From: Catonia carolina | Lineage: Eukaryota; Arthropoda; Insecta; Hemiptera; Achilidae | Direction of reading: 5' to 3' | NCBI GenBank assembly: GCA_035578175.1 | Contig: JAQMRL010000003.1 | Span: 82,905,969 to 82,969,968 of the forward strand | DNA: 64,000 nt | Part shown: positions 10,757 to 22,022 of the stretch, in pieces | Layout: each line of letters starts with the position of its first letter | Numbering within the stretch: position 1 is the stretch's first letter | Position numbers and translations under genes: made by a program | Notes under the pieces: model-generated | Database searches by the model: none | Told to the model about the DNA's origin: nothing | What the model saw: the letters and a program-made list of their open reading frames with translations, nothing else

Positions 10757-11148
10757 ACATTCTGTCTATGAATTCGAAAACTTACAGCCTTAACCATGAA
10801 TGTTCTTATTAAACTTGAAGCAAATGCAGGATTTTAGTAGTCGACCGTGAGCCAAATTATTATTATTTTACAAAAAAGAAAATTTCATTCATAAATCTCT
10901 AACAAACGTACCGAACGTTAAATGTTAAATGTCTAATTTAAAACTTTTTTTGACATTCTGTCTGTGAATTCGAAAACTTACGCCCTTAACCAATGAATGA
11001 ATTCTTATTAAACTTGAAGAAAATGCAGGATTTTCGACTTAGCAGTCGACCGTGAGCCAAATTACTATTATTTTACAACAAAGAAAATTTCATTCATAAA
11101 TCTCTAACAAACGTACCGAACGTTAAATGTTAAATATCTAATTTAAAA
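10757..11148. repeat. 196-bp tandem duplication
   Basis: Two adjacent copies start at 10757 and 10953 (both ACATTCTGTCT) and share the CTAACAAACGTACCGAACG segment. They differ by a few substitutions and small indels. No coding frame spans them. Confidence 0.9.
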
Positions 11149-12193
11149 ACTTTTTTTTAGGAAATCATTAAAATAACCACAACAAATAGAAAACCACTGC
11201 CATATTCAGAAACTGTTTTAACAAAAAGTTATTCCAGCAGTATAAGAACCGTTAAATTTAAAACTGTACTCCTTTATTTACAAACACAGTACTATTTTGA
11301 TAATTTATAGGGTTATGATGAAATCACAAACTAGATTCATTAATTTTCTTCCTTTTTGCCGTAACTATTCATGATAAAAATAAAACAGGTTTAGTTTAAA
11401 AGGTGAAGCAACCGCCATCTCTATTTAATATCAGTTTATTTCAACTTGGTAAACTCTTAAAGATGAATGTCAGGAAAGAGGTGGCATGATATTTCAACAG
11501 TCAACATCGTTATAAGGAATTTGTTTTTTTTTCTAAAATCTAAATGGTATTTATATTTTGTTTCCTGCGTGTAGACAAAAAAGTAGATGTAAAATGAAAC
11601 GGAAGATTTCTCGATTTAGACGGATTATTTGATAAGTCATTTGAAGTCGTAGATTTGACAGCCGCACTTTTGTCGTCCAATGACCGCATAATATAAAATA
11701 TCATAGGTGATTTTTATAGTCCTAATATCATTCTCTCTGCACAATGGTTGTATCATTTGAATATAAACAACTTTTAAATTCATAAAAACAAGTTGTATTA
11801 CCTGGGTTAGTAATGAGTTATCCTTTAAGTTTATATAAAGTTTAAGTTTGGGTAGAATATAAAATTTATGTAGCCATAATAATTAGACATTATTTATTTA
11901 TTGTAAATTAATATAAACTGTTTAGAGATATAGCATATTAAGACCTTATGATATATGTATATTCATTGGAAATTTTAAAAAAGCTAAATTAAAAGGCTAA
12001 ATCAGTTTATCTCAAAATTTAGTTGGTAACTAAATTTTTACTCGGTAATCTTTAGTTATTCGAATTAATATTTAACTCAAATAATCCTGAAGTTTTAAGG
12101 AATTATTTGTGGTGTCCCTTATTAAAAGTGGTTCAGTAAATTTCGAGTTTATATCAGAAAGACATGAATCCTTGTCAAACTTGCCCTCTACTT
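11149..12193. other. No gene seen
   Basis: A+T-rich, stop-dense in all frames, no repeat recognised. Confidence 0.5.
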
Positions 12194-12430
12194 CAGTGGC
12201 CACCAACTAGTGGTTGGATCTCGGACCGCGAGCTTTACAAAATATATTTTTTTTGTAAGCAGATGTTATTTTCTTGTGTGAATGTGAATTTTTTTACGTT
12301 TTCGCTGTGTGCATTCTGAGAGTAACAGGTGATGTCAAGACGACATAGCCAAACCACGTTTCTCTGAAGAGAGTTGAAGAGAGATGCTCGCTGGTCACAA
12401 TCAGGCTGAAAGCAACTCATGATAGCACCA
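12194..12430 (-). mobile_element. Possible hAT-type transposon end
   Basis: The left edge reads CAGTGGCCACCAACTAGTGG, which looks like a hAT terminal inverted repeat (starts CAG, C/G-rich). The adjoining minus-strand frame (12235-12420) could be a decayed transposase C-terminus, but I cannot confirm that. I found no matching right end or 8-bp TSD in the window. Confidence 0.3.
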
Positions 12431-12747
12431 TGTTACAAAATACAAAAAACTACAACTTTTGTACACGGGCTTACAATAGTTGAAACTGTTGTTACAGTTT
12501 ATTGTTTAAACTTTTTCGAAACCAGTAATTAGTATTAAAATTGCGGTATCTACATTTTTACAGTCGGGAAGTTAGGTCTTTGTAAAAGTTACCCGAACCG
12601 TGGCAGTCTCATTAAAATTTTAAACAAACCTTGATCAAATACAGTTTATGGGCGCTGCTCTTTGTAATACATGGAAATAAATTACATTTTCTCTCTATTT
12701 GGTAAGGTCCTACAGGTTTTTCCACTTCCAGCATCCTACAGCCCATC
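12431..12747. other. No gene seen
   Basis: Spacer without recognised structure. Confidence 0.4.
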
Positions 12748-13058
12748 ATACTCACCGGGTTGTTCTAGAGGTAAAGTCTACGCTGCGAGTCAGCTGATTT
12801 TCGGAGACGAAGGTTCCTGGTTCAAATCCTATTAAAGGTAGTTACTTTTATATGGATTTAAATACTAGAGAGTGGTTACCGGTGTACTTTGATGATTGGG
12901 GTTCAATTAACTAAACTCTCTCAGGAATTATCGGCCTGGGTCTGCACAAGACTACACCTTATTTACAAGTCATACACATCATCTCAATGGGTCATTGGGT
13001 TGCTTATTGTTCTGAATTGAACAGATTGCAATGGACACACATTAGGAATTTAAAAAAA
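12748..13058 (+). mobile_element. Family A SINE
   Basis: Head CACCGGGTTGTTCTAGAGG, B box GGTTCAAATCC at about 12820, tail with a poly(A) end near 13058. CATCAT repeats at both sides are a possible short TSD. Diverged from the consensus by scattered substitutions. Confidence 0.88.
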
Positions 13059-13139
13059 AAAACATCATCTTCTTTCTTCCCAGTCACCCTCTGAGAAATC
13101 CTCGCTTCTTGAACACGTTATATCCATGTTTCCTAGAGT

Positions 13140-13475
13140 GACCTCTTCTTTTTTTGGCATGAACTTGGCGTGCTAGGGATGATATCAGAAATTCGAAAAT
13201 GCAAGCAAAAGCGGTTGAGGTTGCCAGATGATCAAACACAAAAACAGATGTTTCCTTAAAAAGGAAACATCAGTTTTTGTTTGATTTGTTTTTTATTTGT
13301 TTCCTTAAAAAGGAAACATCTATTTGTGTTAGAAGAGATGGGGATCCCAACTTCTTCATGAAATAGCAGACTTCTACTATTTAGTATGTTTGTTAGTACT
13401 GTTAGAAAGTTTGAAGTTGGAAGAGGCCAGAAGGCCTATTCCGTATATTATATGATGATGATGATGATGATGATT
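13140..13475 (+). mobile_element. Probable LINE 3' end with ATG-repeat tail
   Basis: The end of this stretch reads FEVGRGQKAYSVYY in one frame, followed by a (GAT)n run at 13453-13473. Insect LINEs often end in such short-unit tails. A 90-bp hairpin insert at 13234-13331 interrupts it. The family is unknown. Confidence 0.4.
13234..13331. repeat. Twin hairpins sharing one palindrome
   Basis: TTTCCTTAAAAAGGAAA occurs twice (about 13251 and 13302). The first lies in a longer imperfect palindrome with arms AAACACAAAAACAGATG and CATCAGTTTTTGTTTGA. Confidence 0.8.
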
Positions 13476-13479
13476 TATA

Positions 13480-14700
13480 TATGATGATGAATGGGCGATT
13501 TATACATTACAATTTATATGTTCATGAGATTTTTTTTCTGTAAATGTTTACTGCTAACGTAATTTAAATAATTGAAATTTTATCGGCAATTCTAATTTAA
13601 CTAATTTAATGAGAAAACGAGTATAAGCTCTATTCAAGATCCAGGAAAAGAAAAAGTTACTTTTCAACCTACCCGATGTATTTTACAAAGAATTAACCGC
13701 GATAGTAAAAGAAACACTATATATCTTTTTATAAAAACTGAAGACACAAAAAATTATAGCGGAATGTTACTAGCGAAGGAATATCGTTACCACGTTGATT
13801 GCACTTTAATTATTGGTTGGTTGCTTTCTTGATTACTTTTACAGTTTTCTAATGAATCCATAAACATAAAAATAAAGTGACGGAAGGAAAATGAAATAAA
13901 ATAGTCCGTGTTAAAATGTCTTTATAAAACTTTTATGGGACAACACTATTTCTTTACCCGTATCAAACGGACTAGCTCTTAAGAAAGCCTTCGTTCTCTC
14001 AATCTTAATAAAAAAATTTTTTTTTTGTAATTTTTTACCATCCACTTAGATCTTGTCAAAAGAAATTGCTTTAAAGTTCGTACATTTACTCTTAGACAAT
14101 CTTAAATTATTGATTTTTTTTACCTTATTCAGAGCATAGTACAGAAAAATAATGTTAAAATCTTATTTGAATGTTACAAAAGTTAATTTTATTGGGAAAG
14201 GAAGTACGAAAATAAGTGTGGAAGAATACTACGGTTATCGTACATCCGTTTTATTAAATCTTGTAGTTCTCTGAAAAAAAAATAATTTTACTGAGACCAA
14301 TTTGTACGTAGCTACGGTCTACGGTATATATGGTGCAAATCAAACAGTAATTAAACGTATACAGATTTTTCAAAGGTCTTAAATTATTAATAAATCCATT
14401 ATACATGACTAATGCTACACTTTTCAGACACTTTCAAAATTAAACTTATAAAATAAATTTTTTCTAACGTCCTATAAAGGTGCCCCATGGAATTTGACCA
14501 TAGGTAATTAGCATTGATTTCCATTAGTTTGTTAATATTTTCTTCCCACGAATAAATGAAGAATTGTTATATTCAGGAACCGTGAGAAAATGATTGAACC
14601 TTTTAAAAATTATCAATTGTGATACATTTCAAGCTGTATTTTAGCTTAAATACAAAAATACATAAATTTGTAACCGTTTTCCATTTAAAATTGTAAATTT
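13480..14700. other. No gene seen
   Basis: A+T-rich spacer with no recognised repeat or frame. Confidence 0.5.
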
Positions 14701-15217
14701 TATTTACAATTACAGGGGTTGCTGCTGCCGATAGATAGCGCAGCAGTCACACCTCTCGCAGTCATGTGCCAAGTGGCAACATATGTATCTACGCACTGGC
14801 GAATGCGATAGTTGTTATTTTTACTTTTTGGTTGTCTAACCAAGACAATGCGCCAGCTCATTCCGCGTTATCTGTGAAGAGGTTCCTAGCCAAGTACAGC
14901 ATCTCAGTGGTAGAACATCCACCTTATTCACCAGATCTTGCACCATGTGACTTCTACCTGTTCCCTAAGGTGAAATATACCATTAAAAGGGACAAGATTT
15001 GAGTCTATGTAAGCTGTAAAAGAGAAAGCGGCACGTGTCCTGAAGGAGCTGACAGAAGATGCCTTCCAGCACTCTTTCCAACAATGGGAAATTCGCATGG
15101 AGCGTTGCAGGGATAGAGAAGGCGTGTATAATGAAGGTGACAATAACAGATGATGTATAAAATTAAAATTAAATGTTTTACAACATCAGTCTCGTTATTT
15201 AATAGCCACACCTCGTA
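14701..15217 (+). pseudogene. Mariner transposase fragment (second lineage), with 3' TIR
   Basis: The frame at 14829-15001 reads QDNAPAHSALSVKRFLAKYS and then HPPYSPDLAPCDFYLFPKVK: the second and third catalytic Asp regions of a DD34D mariner transposase. After an in-frame stop near 15001 and another at 15009 the tail continues as EKAARVLKELTEDAFQHSF and GVYNEGDNNR, the normal mariner C-terminus. The sequence 15184-15217 (CATCAGTCTCGTTATTTAAT then AGCCACACCTCGTA) fits a mariner 3' terminal repeat. Everything N-terminal to the second Asp is missing or unreadable. It differs clearly from the mariner at 59650, so at least two lineages invaded this genome. Confidence 0.85.
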
Positions 15218-16111
15218 GATTTAGAATTTTAACTTTTGGAACCGGATGTGACATATTAAAACAAGTTTTAAGAAAATTATATAAATGCAATAAGACACAG
15301 TGTTTGCAGTAATCAAGATTTTACTAGAACATTATCATTGTAGCGTTTATTTCACTGCAATAACGCTATTATGATTCGCGAATGCTGTTCCTTTAATACT
15401 AATATGAATAATAAATAAAACCGGTACATTAAGATAACCAAACTAACATTATAGTACTATAAAATTGTTCTACGTACATGCAGCTTAGTAGGCTGAACTG
15501 TGCATGTCCGAAAGCCAACTTTAGTAGGGCTAATCATGTTACAACAGCATACGCTTATTGCCGCTACGAATAGCTTACAAATTGCCTTGTTATTTTCGCA
15601 AGTTAACTGCAGTGCAAAGAGAACTGCTTGCAAAGTCTCTCTTCCATTTCACTATCTTGATCATCCCTTCTCTTTCTATTCACTCTTGGAAATTCTCATC
15701 CTTCTTTTTCACTCACAAATGCACCGGTTCTTCTCTGGTTGATATTCTCTATTCGTGGCGCAAGTCTGCATTTTAAACTCTGGAAAAATAATAAAAATTT
15801 AATGCGAGAACATACTATTACAACAAAATCTCTTTTAACTACGATAATAGAGAAATTAACTAACTTGTATTATAATCTCCTCTGATGAGCACTCACAACA
15901 CTAAAGGTTCAATTCAAATGATCTAAAAATTTCATACAGGATTTATTTTCCCTTAATGTTTTCGACGATAACTACTTTTTATTTTTCAATTATAACTAAT
16001 ATACACACAAATATTGGAAAATACATTTTTGTAAGTTATATCGTTTTTACTTACAAGGATCTTTGTTTATTTTTTGCTGGCACTAATTTTAAAAAATCTG
16101 GTTTGAAACAC
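15218..16111. other. No recognised gene
   Basis: Overlapping 80- and 72-codon frames at 15500-15776 occupy a slightly less A+T-rich patch, but neither resembles a known protein. Confidence 0.35.
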
Positions 16112-16850
16112 TGACAAAAATTTCTTTTGCCAATGCAAATAATGAACAATATAAACTAAGGCTGTATATGTACAATATACTAAGGCTGAAATCTTAAAAA
16201 ATCCATTTATAGATTTTCATGACAAAAACAGAAAATCACTGATTACCGCTAAACTAAAAACTGTTTGGAATAAAAGTTGTAGGTTTTTAAATTTCTACAA
16301 CTTTTATTGTATACACTTTTTTCATAAAATGCATATTAAGACCGTAATCTTAAAAAAAACATTTTTTTTCTGTGAAAGCCCATCCTCTCCAAAAATTTCA
16401 GCAGAAATGGCGCTTACCCTATCGTATAGATCATAAAAAAATTTAGTAAATAAGACGATTTTTTTAAAAAATCTTTGGAGCCGTTTTTGAAAAAATTGCA
16501 AGAAAGTGAGAAATTACACTTATAAACCAAATGGACTGATTTTGATGAAAATGTTCGAGCCAAGTTCTCTAGTAGTACTTACTTTAATTTTCAAGTTTCA
16601 ACTTCGCATGATGTTCCATTATTGAGATATTTTGTTTACACGCACGTGCACGCGCGCACGCGCGCACGCGCACGCACACACACACACACACACACATAGA
16701 CCAATCGCTAAAAACATGGTTTTTTGAGTTCAAGGGGTGTGAAAACGTTTATACCCGGTGAAAACTCGATTTCGAATAATCGACATGAAAACAATACTTT
16801 TCTTCCTGTACATTCATATAGGCAAGAGAGAGTAAAAATGTGTAATGTCA
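16112..16850 (-). mobile_element. Family F element, inverted copy
   Basis: Minus orientation. The start motif (GGCAAGAGAGAGTAAA on plus) is at about 16822-16837 and the far motif (TTTCTTTTGCCAATGCAAAT) at about 16122. Shared blocks include GACCAATCGCTAAAAACATG and CGGTGAAAACTCGATTTCGA. The internal TG microsatellite has become a mixed CG/CA run at 16642-16695. Confidence 0.85.
16642..16695. repeat. CG/CA dinucleotide microsatellite inside family F
   Basis: An alternating CACG/CGCG run passes into (CA)n at the position where the other F copies carry (TG)n in the opposite orientation. Confidence 0.9.
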
Positions 16851-16894
16851 TTTTTTAAATTTAAATTCCTAAAAAAGTCTTTTTTTTAATCTTT

Positions 16895-17190
16895 TTCTTC
16901 TTCTTCTTCTGCCTTTCAAGGATTAGGCCATCTCTGCCTGTTCCAAACCTCTCAAATCTGCCAGTCTCTTTCTCGGGCGTCCTCGTTCTCCCCTGTCCTA
17001 CGGCTTACAGCCCAGTGTCTGCTTAGGTATCCTATCATCCCGCATTCTGTTTACATGCTCTAACCACTGCATTCTGTTCTGGGATACCTTGTTTATAGAG
17101 AAGGTGTTGAGTTCTTTCCTTATCTCGGTATTCCTGTAACGATCTTCTCTACTACACCCATATGTATGTGTTTTACCCATATTTTCTGTC
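16895..17190 (-). pseudogene. LINE C-terminal tail
   Basis: The minus strand reads YGCSREDRYRNTEIRKELNT, then INKVSQNRMQWLEHVNRMRD and DRIPKQTLGCKP, followed past a stop by GQGRTRTPEKE. The pattern 'IR.EL... W..H..RM..DR.PK' is the typical end of a non-LTR RT polyprotein (compare 46643-46916). No RT domain is present. Confidence 0.75.
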
Positions 17191-17925
17191 TTTTTTTAAT
17201 ATTACAGCAAAATCTATAATTTATGCTAATGTAGATTAGTGAGTAGATGGGGTTTTCTTTTCTTTTTTCCATATCATTAGCAAAGGAAAGCTCCCTATGG
17301 AAGAATTGCCTAGAGTTATTTATTTCATGTGTTGTATTGTTACTTTAAATAAAGTCTGTAGGATGTCTTCATCCAGTCGGCGAATATCGTGTGAATTGTC
17401 TAAGAGCGGGAATGGCGAGATGATTTATATATGATTCGAGCCTTCTTTGTTTTTTGTACTGAATTTGCTGATCTTGATGAATTATAGGAATATGTTAATC
17501 ACTGTATTTGTATATTGTTTGTTATGTACCAAGGTGATGTGATTGTCCTGAGTTATTTTAGATTGGAACTTTTGTAGGAGTTCAGTTTTAGAATGGCTTG
17601 CTGAACCCCATAATTGGATTATATTTGTGTCTGAATTAGAATGGACCTATTGGACCTAATAATTTCTAGTAGAAAAATAAATTGTATATCTAGCGTTTTA
17701 GATAAACCTAGATTTGCAGATCGTATCGAAATAAAAAAATTTATGAATTTTTTTATCCGTGTTTCCTTCAACTGTCCAAAATCTCCGATGTTACTCGTTC
17801 AATCTAGCAAAATGTTTTGTGTTTTCTTAAATTTGTAGTCTCAGTAGATTTTGAAAATTTAGTAAAATTTAAATATTTTCAAAATAATTTTGAAAAATTT
17901 AATTAAAAATTACATCGCCAAAAAT
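17191..17925. other. No recognised gene
   Basis: A 65-codon plus frame at 17641-17838 has no recognisable motif. The remainder is A+T-rich. Confidence 0.4.
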
Positions 17926-18207
17926 CGTCGCCAAAAACAGCTTTTCGGAGACGAAGGTTCCTGGTTCAAATGCTAGTAAAGGTAGTTACTTTTATACGGA
18001 TTTGAATGCTAGACAGTGGTTCACGGGGTACTTTGATGGTTGGAGTTCAATTAACCATACTTTCTCAGGAATGGTCGACCTGAGTCTGTACAAGACTACA
18101 CCTCATTTACACGTCATAGATATCATCCTCATCTCATTGGGTCATGGGGTAGCTTATTTTTCTGAATTGAACAGATTGCAACGTACACTATTAGGAATTT
18201 AAAAAAA
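17926..18207 (+). mobile_element. Family A SINE, 5'-truncated
   Basis: Begins around AACAGCTTTTCGGAGACGAA, keeps a B box (GGTTCAAATGC) and the full tail to a short A run. The tail frame (MNARQWFTGYFDGWSSINHT onwards) remains open. Confidence 0.88.
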
Positions 18208-18713
18208 TAATAATTACATAATCTTCTAAAAATTTGTATAATATAACAAACCAATACAATTTAGACTCACAAAATACACAATAAATTCTAATTTATATTG
18301 ATATAAAAAAATAAATGTATTCAGACTTAGAATATAAGATGTGGTGTGTAGGTAGATACACACTCATATTATAGTAAGTTATGATAAAATTGTTATTTAC
18401 GATGTCGACCCCCGTGAAGATATAAAAAAGTGTAACGCAGTGGCCAAACCTTCAAATTATTTCTCCGTCTTCCTTCTAGTAGTCCAGTGAAAATACCTGA
18501 CTAACTAGGAACAACTCAGTTGTCTATCACCAGGAACTTTAAAACAGGTATATAAGGCCTACAGAATTTAAAATTTCAAAAAATACTTTTTGATTTCTCT
18601 TTGGATAGGTAATATCCGCCATAGTAACAAAACGGCTGAATATATTCCAATTATATCTAATTAGCAAGCCCCACTCGCTTCGTTTCACAGCAGCTAATTT
18701 AGACCTCATTAAA
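18208..18713. other. No separate gene; possibly Helitron 3' flank
   Basis: The part beside the helicase fragment (18600-18713) carries, on the minus strand, GAAACGAAGCGAGTGGGGCT, which I have seen next to Helitron helicase ends; this is a weak inference. The rest is A+T-rich. Confidence 0.35.
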
Positions 18714-18902
18714 TTATTTTAAATCCTCTCTATATACAATATTTGTGGTTTTGTTGCCCTGGGGCAGCAAAATAAATTGTTTTTCTGCACTTCCAGCTCT
18801 AAAAAGTCCGACATATAGTCGTCCATGAGTGAAGAAGCACTCTTGTCTCAAATCGATACCCACCGTTTTAAATGTTTGTCCCTGCGATTTAAGAGAATTG
18901 AA
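18714..18902 (-). pseudogene. Helitron PIF1-like helicase, C-terminal fragment
   Basis: An uninterrupted minus-strand frame of 62 codons ends at a stop at 18714. It reads NSLKSQGQTFKTVGIDLRQE, then HGRLYVGLFRAGS, then LLPQGNKTTNIVYREDLK. The SQGQTF block followed by 'F.HG.LYV...R' is the last conserved part of the superfamily-1B (PIF1-like) helicase of Helitron rolling-circle transposons. The SR of the expected 'SRV' is altered to FR, so the fragment is decayed. Rep/HUH domain and upstream helicase motifs are not in the window. It has no ATG-initiated frame of its own. Confidence 0.8.
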
Positions 18903-19599
18903 TAAAATGTATAGAAGAATACCAATGAAAAAGAAAGAGACAGTTTATATGTGGCTGAGATAAGAGACAGTAATACGTAGGTGCAGTATGCAGAGTAACT
19001 GGAAATACGCGTATATGACTCATTCACTTACTGTCGAATGAAAACAAATATACTCGTATATAAAATACAAATATATATGAAATACAGTACAAAAATACAA
19101 ATTTTGAATATTTCAGAATTTTTAATGTTTTTGGAATCGAATGTCATTCTTCACGTTTTTCTATGAAATATAAAAGTTGAATCACGTTTCTAGCCCAAAA
19201 AATACACCACCCAGAGGACTTAGAAAAAATAAATGTGCTATGCACCCGATGGACTAAAACATGCGACATCGTCACAGTTTAAATTGCTTAACTCACTTAA
19301 TTAAAGTTACTTAAAGTCGCGAAATAGCTATATTGATCAGGAAGCTCTAAGCTATGCAACAATGAAAGATTTTTTAAAATCAGTTCAGTAGTTTCTGAGA
19401 TTACCTCATACAAACAAACAAACAGACGTTCCTTCTTTATTATATTAGTATAGATAATAAAAATTACCTGAATGTTACTGAAGCTGACTGTTGTCAAAAA
19501 TGAAATGCCAAAGTATAATAGTGGGTAAAACCAGGAGTCATAGTGTTAGAAATATCAGCACCAGAAGAGATAAAAATCAGAAACCATTACTGGGTGTAT
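18903..19599 (+). repeat. Spacer ending in a likely retroposon 3' end
   Basis: About 19290-19465 ends CAAACAAACAAACAGACG then TTATTATATTAGTATAGAT, which resembles 3' ends of common arthropod repeats. I have no second copy in the window to confirm it. Confidence 0.4.
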
Positions 19600-19772
19600 C
19601 AGTAAAGAAGAGTTAAAATGATATGGCGAAGTCACTTGTTTGCATGATGGAAAGGCTTAACAGAGTTTTAGAGGTAAGACCTGAGGGAAAGTCGATGATC
19701 AGAAGGCCCAAATTTAACTGGGAAAATTACTTTACAGAAATTAATAGGAAAATAGTTGAGAAGCTGTGAGAA
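19600..19772 (+). pseudogene. LINE C-terminal tail, short
   Basis: Reads LNRVLEVRPEGKSMIRRPKF followed by NWENYFTEINRK: the 'P.GKR..GRPK.RW.D' end of many insect LINE proteins. It has stops around it and no RT core. It sits just 5' of the target site of the younger LINE at 19828. Confidence 0.65.
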
Positions 19773-19827
19773 ATGAAAAGAATGTCTTTGGATAGAAAAA
19801 AGTTTATTATTAGCTATATACTCCAAT

Positions 19828-20456
19828 TGGCAGATATTGTGATAGATGGGGACATAGTGCGAAGAGTGCAGGCATGCAAGTATTTGGGCTGCTGGGTGAA
19901 CGAGGAGTGGGGCTTGTCGCAGGAGATTAAATGCAGAATAGAGCAGGCGAGAACATCATTTAGGAAAATGCAAAGGGTACTAACAAGTAGAGAGTTAAAA
20001 CTTGCGCTGCGAATACGCTTATTGCGCTGTTATGTGTTTAGCATTTTGTTCTATGGGATGGAAGCATGGACCCTCACAGAAGCAATGTGCAGGAGGATTG
20101 AGGCTTTCGAAATGTGGGCTTACCGCAGAATGTTGAGGATATCGTGGGTGGACAGAGTGACGAATCAAGTGGTAATGCAGCGGCTAAACAAAGAAAAAGA
20201 AGTGCTTAATATCATAAAAAGAAGGAAATTAGAGTACTTTGCCCACGTGATGAGAAATCCGAAATATGGAATGCTGCATGTGATCATCCAGGGGAAGATA
20301 GAGGGGACGCGCGGCCCCGGACGTAGGAGAACGTCCTGGCTTAGGAACCTTCGCCAGTGGTACGGGGTGAGCACCACGACACTATTTCGGTTGGCTGTGG
20401 ACAGAGTGAATGTCATGCGACTGATCGCCAATGTTCTAGGAGGACACGGCACTTGA
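19828..20456 (+). pseudogene. RT C-terminal region of LINE family 1
   Basis: Open for about 209 codons within the insert; the frame happens to run into upstream flank, so an ATG at 19773 is not its real start. Order: VQACKYLGCWVNEEWGLSQE (RT thumb), IEQARTSFRKMQ, LLRCYVFSILFYGMEAWTL, RIEAFEMWAYRRMLRISWVD, KLEYFAHVMRNPKY, IQGKIEGTRGPGRRRTSWLR, ending VIANVLGGHGT-like (read LIANVLGGHGT). Fingers and palm with the YADD box are missing through 5' truncation. It has higher G+C than its surroundings and no internal stop, so this is a recent copy. It provides the template against which 5285, 38408 and 42788 can be aligned. Confidence 0.9.
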
Positions 20457-20464
20457 AGAAGAAG
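19828..20464 (+). mobile_element. 5'-truncated LINE (family 1) with perfect TSD
   Basis: The insert is bounded by the 12-bp direct repeat ATATACTCCAAT at 19816-19827 and 20465-20476. It ends in a GAAGAAGAAG tail directly before the right repeat. This is the signature of target-primed reverse transcription with an incomplete copy. Confidence 0.93.
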
Positions 20465-20476
20465 ATATACTCCAAT

Positions 20477-21239
20477 GTTGTAAGGCGCGTAAAAAATAAA
20501 GATGTAGATGTACCCCTCTTTCAGTACCTGAAACGCTTCGGTTTAAGAATTACTAATATTGCTACTGAGCTATGAAAGAGTTAAGACTATTACAGTATGA
20601 TCCTTTTGAACGGTTCTTAAGGCTTATTTTCCATATAAAACCAAGGAAAATCTATTTTGTCGATCTACTGAAAAACATACGTGGTGGAATCATGTTAATT
20701 TTAATTTATCTCACTTTAACAGAGAATTATAAAATATTTTCTTTATTTGTTTCTGTTTGTAGCTATTACAATATGCTGAATGATATCATAAGACTATGGC
20801 ATGAGGAAGCTGATCACCAACGAAACGCTTCATATTAATACATGAGGCTAGAAAGTGCGTGTGTGTGTTTTAATTTGTGGTTTTATTAAGTGTTTACTTC
20901 GAAGTAATGTAATATTGTGGTCAATATTAACGTATTTTTTGTGTTATCTGAGGTATAAATCTGTTACATTTTCTATTTTACGTTGATTTATTCCATGCAT
21001 TTTGTCGAACACGTTATTTTTATGTTTGTCAGTATTTGTGTAGAACCATTCGTGTTGTTGTTTAATGACATTAATAATTTAAAGAATATGAAAATAGTTG
21101 TGTAAATTGCCGTTTTATTTGAACCAAGATAGTGACAGTCCAAAGTCTCTAAGATTGAGCTGTTTGCAAGCGAGCCAAATTGCTGCGAGCGGTAGAACTG
21201 TATTTGAAAAGTATATGTCCAAAAAAGGCTTTTGACATA
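20477..21239. other. No recognised gene; 88-codon plus frame
   Basis: 20572-20838 is open from an ATG (MKELRLLQYDPFERFLRLIF). It shows a hydrophobic stretch in the middle and no domain I know. Chance or LINE flank are both possible. Confidence 0.3.
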
Positions 21240-21501
21240 CTTTTTTTATATTCCTAATGTGTGTACGTTGCAATCTGTTCAATTTAGAACAATAAGCAAC
21301 CCCATGACCCAATGAGATGAGGATGATATGTATGACGTGTAAGTGAGGTATAGTCTTGTACAGACTCAGGCCGACCATTCCTGAGAGAGTATGGTTAATT
21401 GAAACCCAACCATATAAGTACACCGGTAACCACTGTCTAGTATTCAAATCCGTATAAAAGTTACTACCTTTATTAGGATTTGAACCAGGAACCTTCGTAC
21501 T
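21240..21501 (-). mobile_element. Family A SINE, 5'-truncated
   Basis: Tail with T run at 21241 and B box region (TTGAACCAGGAACCTTCGTA) at about 21480-21500, where it stops. The tail frame is open and continues by chance past the element end. Confidence 0.88.
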
Positions 21502-22011
21502 TACATACTTTTATAAACCTCGAACATACTTTTATAAACAGAAATCTTTTTGTTTTAGTGGTAACTGAAAATGCTCTCCAATAAGCCATGTAGAGAATTT
21601 TTATTCTGTTTAATGCCTTAGTTAAACGATTGTTGTTGCACTTAACAACGACAATGTTTGTCCAATTGCAGGGAGATAGAAACGGTGAAGCGTACGGTCT
21701 TTAAATGTTTTCGATAGGATAGGGCTAGAACGGAATGCGTAGCATTGATCTGGCGTTGAGTCGCAGACATTATCGGGAAGATGATTCGAGTCGGAATACC
21801 TCAACTGTGGTCGAGAGGATGTGACGAGTCCTGCAGCAGAAAGCGTAGGAAGAGATGAAGGGGTGTCAGCTCGTGTGGCTAGCCTGCAGTAGCTCCTGTT
21901 GTCTGAAACGGGGTAGCCGTATCACCACAATACGGGTAAACACCACATTGATCCCCGCGATACACCAGGAACTCCCGGACTCAGAAGTGGTAGTCACTTA
22001 TTATATTATTT
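21502..22011. other. Unidentified patch of higher G+C (21640-21985)
   Basis: Contains CpG-bearing sequence such as AACGGTGAAGCGTACGGTC and ATCCCCGCGATACACCAGG. Frames are short and I recognise no protein. It could be an old element or a remnant exon. Confidence 0.35.
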
Positions 22012-22022
22012 ATATAGAAATT

